Assembly (NCBI GenBank): GCA_018806985.1
Contig: JADANN010000021.1
Span: 62,001 to 126,000 of the forward strand
Length of the DNA: 64,000 nt
Source: Angiostrongylus vasorum
Lineage: Eukaryota; Nematoda; Chromadorea; Rhabditida; Metastrongylidae
Direction: 5' to 3'
Of the stretch, positions 32,630 to 42,649 are shown in pieces. The position numbers and the translations under genes were made by a program. Numbering within the stretch: the stretch's first letter is position 1; every line of letters starts with the position of its first letter. The notes under the pieces were generated by a model. The model worked only from the letters and a program-made list of their open reading frames with translations, was not told where the DNA came from and made no database searches.

Positions 32630-33325
32630 CCTCTACCCCAAGCTTTCTACTTTTTTTCCAGAGATCTATTTCCCATGCCTCGCCTCGAACACTTGTTGGT
32701 AGCAATGTCTTCAACAACCAAACATCCATTGGAAGTGCGTTTGGAAGAGTTTTAATCATCAAAGGGAAGATTAGCATTTTTCCGCAATAGGTGCTTCACT
32801 AGCAAAGATATATCAAGGGTTAAAAAATTTGGACAAGAACAGGAAAAGTTCTTTAAATCTTTGAAAAACACTGGCTGGTACAAAAAAAATAAATACTTGA
32901 TCCCAAAAAAGTTAAAGGACTGTCTTCCGCCTAGAAATGCTTAAACCAAAACAAATTTTTTGAAGTGGTTTATCACCAGCTTTGCTATGTGTTTTCCACG
33001 AGTCCCAAGAAACTCGTGGTTGGATTCCATTTGTAGACTTCAGTTGTTATGAATCAACACAGATTCGCCACTTTATTATCAGATTTCTAGGATTGTGACT
33101 ATTCTTGGCAAACTTCTAAGCGAAATATCGCATTTTCGGTTTGGATGGAGTAGCCGAGCGAGCAACACTCACACTATGTATAGCAGTTCAGCACGGAGGA
33201 ATACCTCTCACCATTCATAGCTGTCAAAGTGAAACAAAATCCTTCAACTTACGCTTTGATGAGATATAACTGTTTCAAGGCAGAAAGAGATTTCATCATT
33301 GTGAAAAAGAAATTTTCAGAGAAAA

Positions 33326-33637
33326 TCAGATTAATCGAGTAATGTCATTGACATAGTCGTTTCCAATAAAAGAGCCGTCTTGTTCTCTTTTATCAGATGG
33401 TGAGGTGAAGGACTGCTCCGTTTCCCCACGGGTATTCCAGAAACGAATCCGAGTAATCATCTGGTAAAATCTAGTAAAAACAAACATTTTTACTAAACCT
33501 CTTGCTCTTGAAATATAGAAAAGCCAGTGAATGTTATTTGCTCTAGCGACTGGTTTAGCGATTAGCGATACGTGGTAGTTGAGTTTTGTCTTCCATGGGT
33601 GACCCTCCTTGAAATTCGCCTGTAGTCTGCTGTTCAT
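33326..33637 (-). CDS. Exon-like frame, unknown protein
   Basis: A 103-codon frame (NFKEGHPWKTKLNYHVSLIA ... IRFWNTRGETEQSF, SDKREQDGSFIGNDYVND). A T-rich segment between donor AGAGGTTTAG and acceptor ATTTTACCAG could be a short intron separating the two better-looking halves. No family recognised. Confidence 0.28.
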   Translation of the reverse strand: MNSRLQANFKEGHPWKTKLNYHVSLIAKPVARANNIHWLFYISRARGLVKMFVFTRFYQMITRIRFWNTRGETEQSFTSPSDKREQDGSFIGNDYVNDITRLI

Positions 33638-33970
33638 GAGAGAAGACGTGAAGGAGCTCTTGAAAGAGTGGAAAGCGGGAGCTTAGTGGTCTAAGACACA
33701 GACATGGGTTGCGATATTGCCAAGCCGAAAACGAATTTACACGTCTTCAAAGCTCTTTCATGCCGCTCATAAGTCCTTTGGGGGGCGTTCCGTTAGGTGA
33801 GAGATCGTGAAAGGAAATATGTTGACTCGAAGTTAAAACAATACGGTTCCGTTACCTGGATACTCTTATACTGAGAATCTTCCTGTATAAATTGAAGTTT
33901 TTCAATCTCACGAAAATGGAGATTTGCCAATGGTTTCGATAGACGTCAGCATTTAGACACATTTATTTAA

Positions 33971-34189
33971 TTATTTGTACGATTCATCTTTCAATATTGC
34001 GAAAAACTCAGCAATAGGTTCGCTTCGCTGTCGTGCATCCGTCGAAGTGATTAAACTTGCACATGGTTTACGAAACTGAATGAGATATTCTTCTTTTACA
34101 TGGATGTAGTTGAACACCTGTGGAATTAATTCTATTTGGAATCCTAAAATAGCTCTTCTAAAGCGCTCGCATATCCCCATCAAAGCCAA
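33971..34189 (-). CDS. Exon-like C-terminal frame with AATAAA
   Basis: The minus-strand frame ends RSEPIAEFFAILKDESYK, with the stop at 33971-33973 followed at once by AATAAA (33962-33967, reverse strand). This is consistent with a terminal exon with a very short 3' UTR. It contains FNYIHVKEEYLIQFRKPCA and follows a possible acceptor (CCGCTAG) at 34190. Product not recognised. Confidence 0.32.
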   Translation of the reverse strand: MALMGICERFRRAILGFQIELIPQVFNYIHVKEEYLIQFRKPCASLITSTDARQRSEPIAEFFAILKDESYK

Positions 34190-34264
34190 CTAGCGGACTT
34201 TGTGGATACGAAGTTGTTCTTGGTAGACAACTCTGATAGCAAGCTGCTGATTTCGGAAGAGTGA

Positions 34265-34345
34265 AGTTATCGGTTGGCTGAAGGCGGAGTTGAACTACCC
34301 ACTATTGTATGCCAGCCACCAGAAGCCACTACACATCTCTGTCTC
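34265..34345 (-). repeat. tRNA-like SINE head fragment
   Basis: The reverse complement reads GTGTAGTGGCTTCTGGTGG and GGGTAGTTCAACTCCGCC, spaced as Pol III A and B boxes. The core and tail of SINE1 are not recognisable. Confidence 0.35.
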
Positions 34346-34404
34346 AATGTTAGAGACAACAGTCTAGAGAAACAGATTCTCCTTCTTATATCGCAAAAAC
34401 TTGC

Positions 34405-34719
34405 CTAGTCTGATATCCTTATCAGTGCCCTGAAAATATCCTTAACTACCAACTTTCCCTCAACGCTCAATGCATAGAACTGAAATTTTGTTGTTTACCA
34501 GTCGCAAATACTACACTGAAGATTAAAAAGAAGACTTGCTAAAGTCACCTGTATTGGCAAACTTAAAATCTCTGGACTACCTCTTATATCGTTGTCAGTC
34601 GAATGATGCAGGTTTTGTCGAATCGATGTGAAAGAGCCCATATACGTATAAGCACCAAACACACCAAACACTAAGGCCTGAATATGATTAAATGAATCTC
34701 TTTGTAAGTCAATCGTCAT
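34405..34719 (-). CDS. Two-exon small gene, about 81 residues
   Basis: The ATG at 34719 (MTIDLQRDSFNHIQALVFGV) is 7 bases downstream of an acceptor-like TGAGTTCAG, a possible trans-splice site. Exon 1, 34719-34549 (57 codons), ends at CAG with donor GTGACT. A 69-base intron ends AAAATTTCAG. Exon 2, 34479-34405, reads FYALSVEGKLVVKDIFRALI and stops TAG. Phases match (0/0). Exon 1 holds a glycine/aromatic-rich hydrophobic stretch VFGVFGAYTYMGSF. An alternative is that 34677-34549 is an internal exon of a longer gene, since CATATTCAG before it is also a good acceptor. Function unknown. Confidence 0.4.
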
Positions 34720-35089
34720 CGTTCACTACCTGAACTCATGTATGTCGCAAGAAAAAGTAAACAGTTGCATTCAAGCAGTCCACAACCGCCACAAGTCTTC
34801 ACCAGGAACACAACATTATCGAAAGCGAGCGCAAGTTCCTTTTTATGAGGCAAATCTCTGCTTTGTCGAGCTAAAGTTAACAATAAAAAGGCCCGATAGT
34901 GTTATCCCTAATTCTCTTAGATTAATACCTTAAAAATGGCACAAAAAAAAGTGTGAAGGGAATTTTTGCTATTTTTTCGAATAGAACTGATTAGTGAAAG
35001 CACACCTTCTAGAACATTCGATAACTGTGGAAATAAATTTCTGAAAAAAAATTTCGATTTCTGGGCTTGCCAGGATTAAAAACAAAACA

Positions 35090-38000
35090 TATCTCAGTGG
35101 AAGACGGAGAGCTTGTCGATTAGTCGCGAGACAACGCGGTACATACCAAAGCGGAGGACAGGGGGTTAATAGCGCACCAAAAGCTACCTTTGCTTCCCTG
35201 AGACATAGGTGGATCCAAAGGACCGACTCCCTGTCTCTGCTGCGCCTATTTGACACACACCTTCTGTATTTACGAGCGCGTATTCATGCACGCTTACGTG
35301 GGTGTGTTCTCATTTATGCGGATTGTATTCTATGACTTAATTCGGCCAAACGCCTACAATCAAGAGACAGGGAAGTGTATGGGAGGCGGTTAGGAGCCGC
35401 TTTCAACAAATAAACTCCACATCCCCTCTGCGAGACACTGGCGAGCAACCCATGAGTTTGGCCAGCCCCCACGTTCAGAACCCAGCAAGCTATGCGTGCG
35501 AATCAAAATGCTAAACACAGTAGAAAAAAACGGACCTCATTCCCCTGACCCCGAAGGAGTCCTCAGTTCCGCAGCGTTGGATAGGATGAGTACGCAGAAG
35601 CTGTTATAATCTCAGGGCTCTTCTATGCTGCTTAAATCGAGAATGACTAGGGTGACGATCTGTACCTACGGTGCACGCACTTAGCACCTGAGACCTCAGT
35701 AGAATACTTGATTAGGCAGGGAAGAAGGACTAGGTAAGATGTCATCGGAATGGCGCAGAGAGACGACGCCACCCATTCAACGCCGTCTACGACACCGGAG
35801 GCGAACTGTTCCTCGGAACATGCGACAGTAGATGAGTCGGCGGCGTCGGCGTTCTCGTCCATACGAGTTTGTCCATGAGCTTCGATTCATACGAACAACG
35901 AAAAACCCGAATAGGACGTTTATCACTGAAGAGATGTGGATCAATACCGGCTTTGACAATCTTCGTCGCTTACGCGCCGACATCGAACTCTGACGAAGAA
36001 GAAGTCGAAGCGATCCATATGGACTTGGAGAAGTTCGACAGAGAAGTCACACATTCTCCAAAGTCATGGATGGAGATTTTAACTTTAAGGTTGTACCCAG
36101 AAGAACGTCTGAAGAACGTCACATTGGTACCCATGAATTAGAATGGAACGAACAGGGTGAGCAGCTGTCTGAGTTTACCATTACGAAAAGACCGTTAGTG
36201 GTAACTCACAATTCCAGAAGCCCGACCTCAACGCTGAACGTGGAAGTCTGCCAATGGAGAGCATCTAACGAAATAGACCACTCTGTAGTAAATGGAAGGT
36301 ATTGCCTCATCGATGCCGTTGCTGTCCCCAAATTCTACACGTGACCAGATCATCGCATTCTTAGTGCAAAATTTCACTTATCGTAAAAAAGCAGAAAAAA
36401 GGAGCTCACTTCAAAAAAGAAATCTAAAACCACCTTAAACCGGGATTTATTTTCATACCTAATAGGATACTTGGAATATGTCCCTATTGATAACATCGAC
36501 ATGGAATACGACTAGCTTATTCAACATCTCTACGTTTACGATATGAAAACTGAAAATTCCAAAGTCACCAATAGACGTCTGTCATCGGAAACATTCATGC
36601 TGATACGCCAATGTGGAATCGCATTAGCCATAGGCAACCACCCACTGACGTCCGAACGCGTAAGACAGTGCAGAACGATGGTGAAAAAGAACTTAAGAGA
36701 AAGATCAGCAGTTATGGTTAAAGCTGCAAAGGTTGAAAAAAAATCCGCAACGCTCAACAAAAAACCTGCCAATCACAAGACCAAGATGGTTGTACTCCGA
36801 CGCCCAAACGGAACACTTACAGCTGTCAGAAAGGCAATAGAGGAAATCCTTCACGATTGTTACTCAGATCTCCGCAGTAGCGGCGTTTTCCCTTTTCCCA
36901 TACGAAATAAAGGAGAATACATATGTCGTCGCACCGGTTCTTCTTTCTAGAAATTCGATATGCTATTTCGTCAGTAAAGAATTGAACAAGAGAAGGTTCG
37001 GACAGGATAAGATCTGAACACTTGAAGAACCTTCCGCCAGTCATTGTAAACACACTGGCCCTGTAGTTCACACGTTACCCTGTCTAAATGTAAGGGCTAT
37101 ATTTAATGGAAAACTATCAAGATCGTGCCATCGTTAAAGATGGGTAACCTCCACAACACAGGCAACTTTCGCCCAATGTTTGGTCTGTTGGCGACAAGCT
37201 CTTCATTCGAGTCGCCCTAAACAGGCCTGACAGAGCACTGAACGGGGGACAACCATGTGAGCAAAATAATTTTCCGGAAAGGATTTAGCACGATGCACCA
37301 CATCCACACAGTAACAAGACTCAATGAAGTATCGCGAGAGTACAAAAGACCGCTCTGCCTCAATTTCATTGATTTAGAGAAGGCCTTTGACTTAACTGAG
37401 ATAGAAGCAGTCATGAAAGCCCTTGATAGTCAGAGGTCCCTACTCAGTATATAAAGATTCTCCGCGAGCTATACAAAGATTTCACAATCAAGATATCACC
37501 ATTCCACAACGATTTCAACATCGACGTCAAAAGAGAGGTTAGGCAAGGCGATACCATCTGGCCAAAATTATTTACCGCCACCCTCCAGAACGTCATGCGA
37601 ACATTGGAATGGGACAACATGGGAGTGAAAATCGATGGTGGGCAATTAAACCATTTTCGCTTTGCTGATGACATCGCTCTTTTAACGTAAAGCATTAGCC
37701 AAGCGGAACGAATGCTAGCTGGATGTGATAAAGCCTGTGGAAAGATTGACCTTGGACTAAATCTCACAAAAACGATGTTCATGAGGAAGGATTGATTTCT
37801 GGTGTCCCTTGACGCTAAACGGATTAAATAACTCCCTAATGCTACAGTTACGGCTATCTATGGCGGGAAATCATTATAATGAACGGCCTAGCTCCAATGG
37901 TGAGCAGGAGGAAGCGAGCGGCTTGGGAACCTTCAAGATTATCGAAGTCAAGTGAGAAAAACGATGAACGCCCGACTCCATGCCCATCTTTACACTCCGC

Positions 38001-38470
38001 GATTCTTCCTGCCTTAAAGTATGCGCCGAAAACCTGTTCGCTACGTAAGGAGATCACTCTGCGTTATAGAACGCGCAGTAGAAAAGACGAAGCTAGGAGT
38101 ATAAAGTACCATGCAACTGACAGAAGCGACCCGAAGCCCCGACCTCCGTAGACGATCAAAAATCAAAGGACGCTGTTCTATACACTAAGCTGTTGAAGAT
38201 ATGGTGGGCGGGACACGTAGTGCGTGTGAACGATAATCGAAGGATTAAGATCTTTAGCGACGGAATTCCTCGGGATGTCAACCCAAAGGAGGGAGACCGA
38301 TCCGATGAAGAGAGTTCTTCACGAAAATCCTCGAAGAAAGGTGTAACACTCAACGAGTTTTTAATAGCGAGCAGAATCCACTGGCTACTTCTCCACGCGA
38401 ATGGGAGAAATGAGCATTTTTCCTAGAGGCTGTTGGAGTTTGTCGACGAACAACGGGATGGCAGCTGACA
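35090..38470 (+). mobile_element. RTE-type LINE, near full length but decayed
   Basis: The longest RTE copy. 35090-35640 is the 5' untranslated part (it matches 53.9-54.17 kb). The endonuclease reads TICTYGART (35651, then a stop), RRHPFNAVYDTGGELFLGTC, SIPALTIFVAYAPTSNSDEE (35869-36141), MDGDFNFKV, NEIDHSVVNGRYCLIDAV and, near 36340, the catalytic-type SDH replaced by PDH. The linker is 36540-36950. RT: GFSTMHHIHTVTRLNEVSRE and LCLNFIDLEKAFD (37257-37454), then HFRFADDIALLT at about 37655, in another frame and followed by a stop. C-terminus: WWAGHVVRVNDNRRIKIFSD (38193-38426), ending LEFVDEQRDGS at 38470. RTE elements encode endonuclease plus RT for target-primed insertion. Many frameshifts make this copy inactive. 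Confidence 0.9.
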
Positions 38471-38604
38471 GGTGAATATATATTTTAGGTTGCGTGAGAT
38501 GAGAGACATTGAGAAAGTGGTGTATCCCACTTATGAAAAAAAATGTTGCATCAACTGTTAAAGAATTGAATAAAGGCAATAATGAAACAAATCGATGAAG
38601 AACC

Positions 38605-38892
38605 GTGTAAAGAAGTGGTTAGAGGTCTCCTCCAACACACACGGTCATCATGGGTCGATCAGGCGCTTCTGCCTCACCGAGCGTTTCACCCTTCTGGGCC
38701 AGACAAATTAGCACCGAACTCGAACTAAATTTGGAGTTGGTGAAAAAAAAACAAGAACTACTGTCTTGATACATCGGTGGGCCAACGCAAGTACCTGTGT
38801 AGATCGAGTGAACATTAAATCGCTCATACGAATGGAGTCTAATGCATGATGAATTTCTCAGGCATTGATCAATGCCGAAAACTGTCTTTTCA
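38605..38892 (+). mobile_element. SINE1 copy, divergent
   Basis: Head GAAGTGGTTAGAGGTCTCC and GGGTCGATCAGGCG, core CTCACCGAGCGTTTCACCCT, body GATACATCGGTGGGCCAACG, and end CAGGCATTGATCAATGCCGA. Confidence 0.65.
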
Positions 38893-38899
38893 CTGAGGC

Positions 38900-39410
38900 A
38901 ACAATCAGAAATACTGGGATACCTAAGCGATGCTCTACAAAAAAAGGGGAATTTTGGTGTGTGGAATGGAACAGATTGTCAACACCGAACTGTTAAGGAG
39001 AAATGCTTTCAAAAGTCTTTAAATAAAAAACTTCATCAAAAAACGGTATTTGTGAAAAAAAATGCCTTAGAAAATAGTAGTACGATCTTCTACTTGAGGT
39101 TAATTGCTAAAGCCAAACATTCACCATGAAAACGTTTTAAATGCGAAAAATCCGCGAAAATTACTCTCTAGAGCATTTCATTTTTTTTACTTAATTCATT
39201 TTATTTTATTTGACCTGCCTTCCACTTATTCGGCATGCCTGCTATGAACCTTATTCTCTCCAGACATGATCAACTAATCAAATCAAAGGCATATTTGCAA
39301 TCGTCAGAAGGCGGCGCTAATCGCTATGGATCAAAAAGAAGTTGTACTGCATTCCAATTAATCTAACAACCCCGAAGACCGATTTTCTGTTACCCTCGAC
39401 ATTGATTGAC
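38900..39410. other. Mostly intergenic, with a SINE2 tail fragment
   Basis: 39180-39250 (TTCATTTTATTTTATTTGAC, CTGCCTTCCACTTATTCGGC) matches the SINE2 tail side in reverse. The 85-residue frame 38872-39129 begins inside SINE1 and is unsupported. Confidence 0.45.
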
Positions 39411-39416
39411 AATTGG

Positions 39417-39640
39417 ATGTTTTTCTTCAATAAGCAGACACGAGGTTGTTATAATAGATCTATGAGGATGCAATAGCTGACGTTTCGGCCGTTTCGCCTT
39501 CTTCAGAGCTGTTCATTCGTTGTAAGTATTTCAGTTAGTTGGTGGATAGCAGTCGCACATTATACGTGGGCGAGGACAGCTATTGTATCCTAATAAATTC
39601 TATAATAACAACCTCGCGTCTGCTTATTGAAGAAAAACAT
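39417..39640. mobile_element. Palindromic Penelope-derived element
   Basis: The left arm 39417-39480 (CTTCAATAAGCAGACACGAG, GTTGTTATAAT) pairs with the right arm 39575-39640 (ATAATAACAACCTCGCGTCT, GCTTATTGAAG). The left inner side holds a reverse hammerhead-like motif (39475-39510). The CCTCGCG/TGCTTATTGAAG end is shared with other Penelope-like termini in this window. Confidence 0.75.
39475..39510 (-). ncRNA. Hammerhead-ribozyme-like motif
   Basis: On the minus strand: AGCT - CTGAAGA - AGGCGAAACGGCC - GAAAC - GTC - AGCT. Stem I has four Watson-Crick pairs, stem II GGC/GCC, and all core bases are intact. Stem III is minimal, as in the other copies. Confidence 0.62.
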
Positions 39641-39659
39641 TGAATCTAACAACCGTGGA

Positions 39660-40325
39660 AATAATTTACTACAGCTTAACATTTCTATAGCACTTGGCTG
39701 GAAATGTGAAATCCTTCCTCGCCTTAGGGATCTCGCTTGAAGGATGAGCATTCTGCTCCACTTTGGAGAACTGTTTCTACAAAGACTTTCTAGCCACGAC
39801 GAGATGAAAATTTGAGAGATTGGGTCGCTTGATTTACTCCTACACTAACGGGATGACAAACAGTTCGCTAAACATGTTAAGATAAAAGTGAATTTAGCGG
39901 TGGCCATAATTAACTAAAGAAAGGAATAACTGCCATTTTTTGTCGTCATGGAACATGTAAGAAAATTTTCTGATGAATGCCTATTACTTGCATTGTTGTT
40001 GTATAGATTTTTAAAGCGTATTATTGCTTAGTTACTTGGGATTTGATGCTTGATATAAAAAATTTGTTTCTGGTTGCTCTACACGATGCTTCGAAAACGG
40101 TAAAAATCACAACGTCTTACCTTCTATCTCAAACTTGCTCGTACTAAAGCGAAAACAACTCAAAATCTCATGAAAGCATGGTCGGCGCTGCCAAACGCAC
40201 AACACAGAAGATTTCCTGGAGGTATGATGATGATGAGGGTGGTGGTGTGTGCCTATCTGAAAGGCGTAATGAAAGCCTTCCTTCGAAATGCTATTCAAGA
40301 ATTCGTTGTTTTCTCTGTCAACAAT
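39660..40325. other. Intergenic, no gene seen
   Basis: Small overlapping frames at 40107-40366 are unsupported. Confidence 0.4.
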
Positions 40326-40386
40326 CTGAGGTTGTTAAACAGTATACGTTTACTTTCATACAATAACACACATACAACACAATCGT

Positions 40387-40423
40387 AACTGACGTTTCGG
40401 CAGAATCGCCTTCTTCAGAGCCT
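40387..40423 (-). ncRNA. Hammerhead-ribozyme-like motif (left arm)
   Basis: Minus strand: AGGCT - CTGAAGA - AGGCGATTCTGCC - GAAAC - GTC - AGTT. Core, GAAA and the GTC triplet are intact. Stem I pairs include G-U. Confidence 0.6.
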
Positions 40424-40459
40424 GGAAGAGTACACTAATACGCAACTTACCAGGTTTCA

Positions 40460-40495
40460 GGTTCTGAAGAAGGCGATTCTGCCGAAACGGCAGCT
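40460..40495 (+). ncRNA. Hammerhead-ribozyme-like motif (right arm, mutated site)
   Basis: GGTT - CTGAAGA - AGGCGATTCTGCC - GAAAC - GGC - AGCT. As the left arm, but the cleavage triplet GTC is GGC, which would be expected to abolish cleavage. Confidence 0.55.
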
Positions 40496-40939
40496 ACGAT
40501 TGTGTTGTATGTGTGTTATTGTGTGGAAGTAATCGTATGTTGTTTAACAACCTCGCGATTACTGAGACAGAAACCGATGAATTCGTAATCCAGTGCCGAG
40601 GTTAGTAGAAAGTCGATCCTGGGTACGATTCAAGAAATTTTACAAAAAACTCAGCTTTACGCCAGCAACAATAGGATGAGATTTTGAAGGCAAAGCAGAG
40701 GTGAGAACCTCGATGAATGGGTACTGCACGATTTCAACGGGGAAGTGATCGTTCTTCTGAAGTGTGCTTCTTACTAACGAACAAAAAACGATCCATGTTA
40801 TGATCGAGTTGTGATTTGTGACGAAAAGATCCTACAAGAATACTGATGCTGGTGGTTGAGCCGAGGGAAAATTTCCAAACATTTTTCGAAATGAATTTTC
40901 ACCAAAGTAAGGTAAATGCCACCAGTTAGTGTTCTTCCC

Positions 40940-41340
40940 TCCTAATGCTTTACTACCTCATCGTGGCCGGGAGGTGTTTCTAAGTGTCGGGCTGCGATCT
41001 ACAGTGGGGGGATTCATACCCCTGCAAGGTCTCCCAACCTGAGAAGGAGTCCGGCGTTTCCATCAGGAAGCCCAGCTAAGAATAAACTAATACCATGACC
41101 CATTACCGTACTGGTATCAAAGTAGTCGGGTGGTGGCAAATCTCCCTCTGATCCACAAGGACTGCGACTGGCTGTGGTGGTGACGACCAAGGGTAGACTT
41201 TGGGTGGGCTGACCTTGCGACTTCAGAGAACCACAACGGCTGAACAAGCAAAACACAGAAGAAAAATGGAAATTGTGCTGGAGCTAGCACAACCAGTGGA
41301 GACAGGCCATCTAATTGTCCAAGTAAATAAGTCAGTTGTC
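40940..41340 (+). repeat. Rep-A dispersed repeat, copy 5
   Basis: Forward copy: CTACCTCATCGTGGCCGGGA, GGTCTCCCAACCTGAGAAGG, CGGCGTTTCCATCAGGAAGC, GGGTGGTGGCAAATCTCCCT, ending AGTAAATAAGTCAG. Confidence 0.85.
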
Positions 41341-41534
41341 TTCAGGAGGTTTAATTTATGATTGATTTTCAAATCATAACGAATAGATTAGAGCGGAAAA
41401 ATACTGCAGAAAGTTCAGCGGACTTGTAAACAATCAAAGCGTGTAAATAAAGCTTTAATCAATAGAAAGGGTCTAATCTTCTTGAATGGTTTTGCTCTTT
41501 GCATAACTAAAGCTGCAGAATATTTACTTTTTAT

Positions 41535-41725
41535 TTTCTGCCTCTACAATTTTAACGGCAGGGTATTATGCGAAATACAACCACAGTGATGCTGAGATAT
41601 TTGCAAAACTCCGGAGCGCAGGTGTCTTCGGTGAGGAACGAACGCGCTATTATCCTTTCCTGGGGCTAACGCGTTCACGACCACACCATGCGGGTTCTTC
41701 GTTTCGCCTGTCTCTCAGCTTGTCC
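41535..41725 (+). repeat. Pal-M partial, copy 7
   Basis: AACGGCAGGGTATTATGCGA, ATACAACCACAGTGATGCTG, AGATATTTGCAAAACTCCGG, then CACACCATGCGGGTTCTTCG and CGCCTGTCTCTCAGC. Confidence 0.75.
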
Positions 41726-41739
41726 CATCAAGCTGCAGA

Positions 41740-42420
41740 AGTGGAACAAGTTAGGCTACTAAATCTTGACGCACTCACATAACATCGCACCTCGCTGACT
41801 TTCTCAGACACTTTGACACTTACATCTAGGGAAAAATCGACAGCTAAGTCGCTACTGAAAGCGCTTAACAAGAATCCTTCGCTTTCAGAATCTCAGGAAT
41901 CTCTGCACTTGGTTAAAAAATAGTACTGGAAACCATATGTAGACTCAAATGGCTTGAATTCTGTTTATTAATGGTGGCTTCGAGCCTAGTAACAGCATTT
42001 AAAATAACCGGCCTTTGTTTTTGTCACAACTTAAAGTTTACTTGATCATCATTTAGTCCCAGGGTATTTTGCAACTTCTGAGACTGATTAGTTTTAGTAC
42101 ATTTCCGCGTTGACAACAAAGGAACAAATCTGAAATGGCAATAGCAGCTTGTTCAAGTGTCTTACGATCGAGGCACAATAGTTATCGATTGCAGTTTTTC
42201 ATAAGGGACAAGGACATTGTTAGCTACGGAGGCTTTCATTGCAACAGGTGTTTTAACACATTTGCGAAGCACGGCGTTTGGAGGTTCCGCCGCTTGAGAT
42301 GTCGCCCAATTTTCGGACGCTCCCTTGAACACAAAGGCAATATAGAGGAGAATATGTTCTATCGATTTAAGGGTATAAGCGGCATGTGTGCTACTATCTA
42401 CTGTTTTTTTTACTGTTATC
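41740..42420. other. Intergenic, strand-ambiguous frames
   Basis: 42135-42440 is open for 86-101 codons on both strands. Neither has clear splice boundaries, so no gene is called. Confidence 0.35.
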
Positions 42421-42424
42421 AAAA

Positions 42425-42600
42425 GGCCTCGCGAACGTAGTGGTTAGAGGTGTCCTGCATTGTACATGTGTTCGATCATACGCCCAGGCTCACCAAGCCT
42501 TCCATCCCTCCGGTATTGGTTGGGTACATCGGTAAGTCACCGCGAGTCAGTGTATGGGGCAAATATGCGATTCATCATCATGCAATTAGAGGCGAAGTAA
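42425..42600 (+). mobile_element. SINE1 copy, partial
   Basis: Head GCGAACGTAGTGGTTAGAGG and ATGTGTTCGATCATACG, core CACCAAGCCTTCCATCCCTC, body ACATCGGTAAGTCACCGCGA. The 3' end is lost. Confidence 0.72.
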
Positions 42601-42649
42601 CAGTCATTTTCCAGTTAAATTCATTAAACTAGGTCATTCGAGAAAATGG

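Larger units (their letters stand above)
40328..40554. mobile_element. Palindrome carrying two opposed hammerhead-like motifs
   Basis: The 97-base arms 40328-40424 and 40458-40554 are close inverted copies around a 33-base spacer. Each arm runs from GAGGTTGTTAAAC through a CA/GT-rich part (ATACAACACAATCGTA) to a hammerhead-like motif next to the spacer. The right arm continues outward to 40620 as the terminal segment also seen at 20.1-20.2 kb (CCTCGCGATTACTGAG, GTAATCCAGTGCCGAGGTT). Confidence 0.85.

Noticed and set aside
32637..32777. Candidate first exon (MLIFPLMIKTLP...) joined to 32629-32393
   Set aside because: Donor and acceptor are good, but exon phases do not match and the join gives a stop.
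34742..34933. 63-codon plus-strand frame
   Set aside because: The minus strand over the same bases is open and hydrophobic but does not join in phase with the gene at 34.7 kb. Neither reading is supported well enough.
42135..42440. Possible zinc-finger-like frame (FHCNRCFNTF), plus strand
   Set aside because: No second His/Cys pair, an equally long frame on the other strand, and no splice boundaries.
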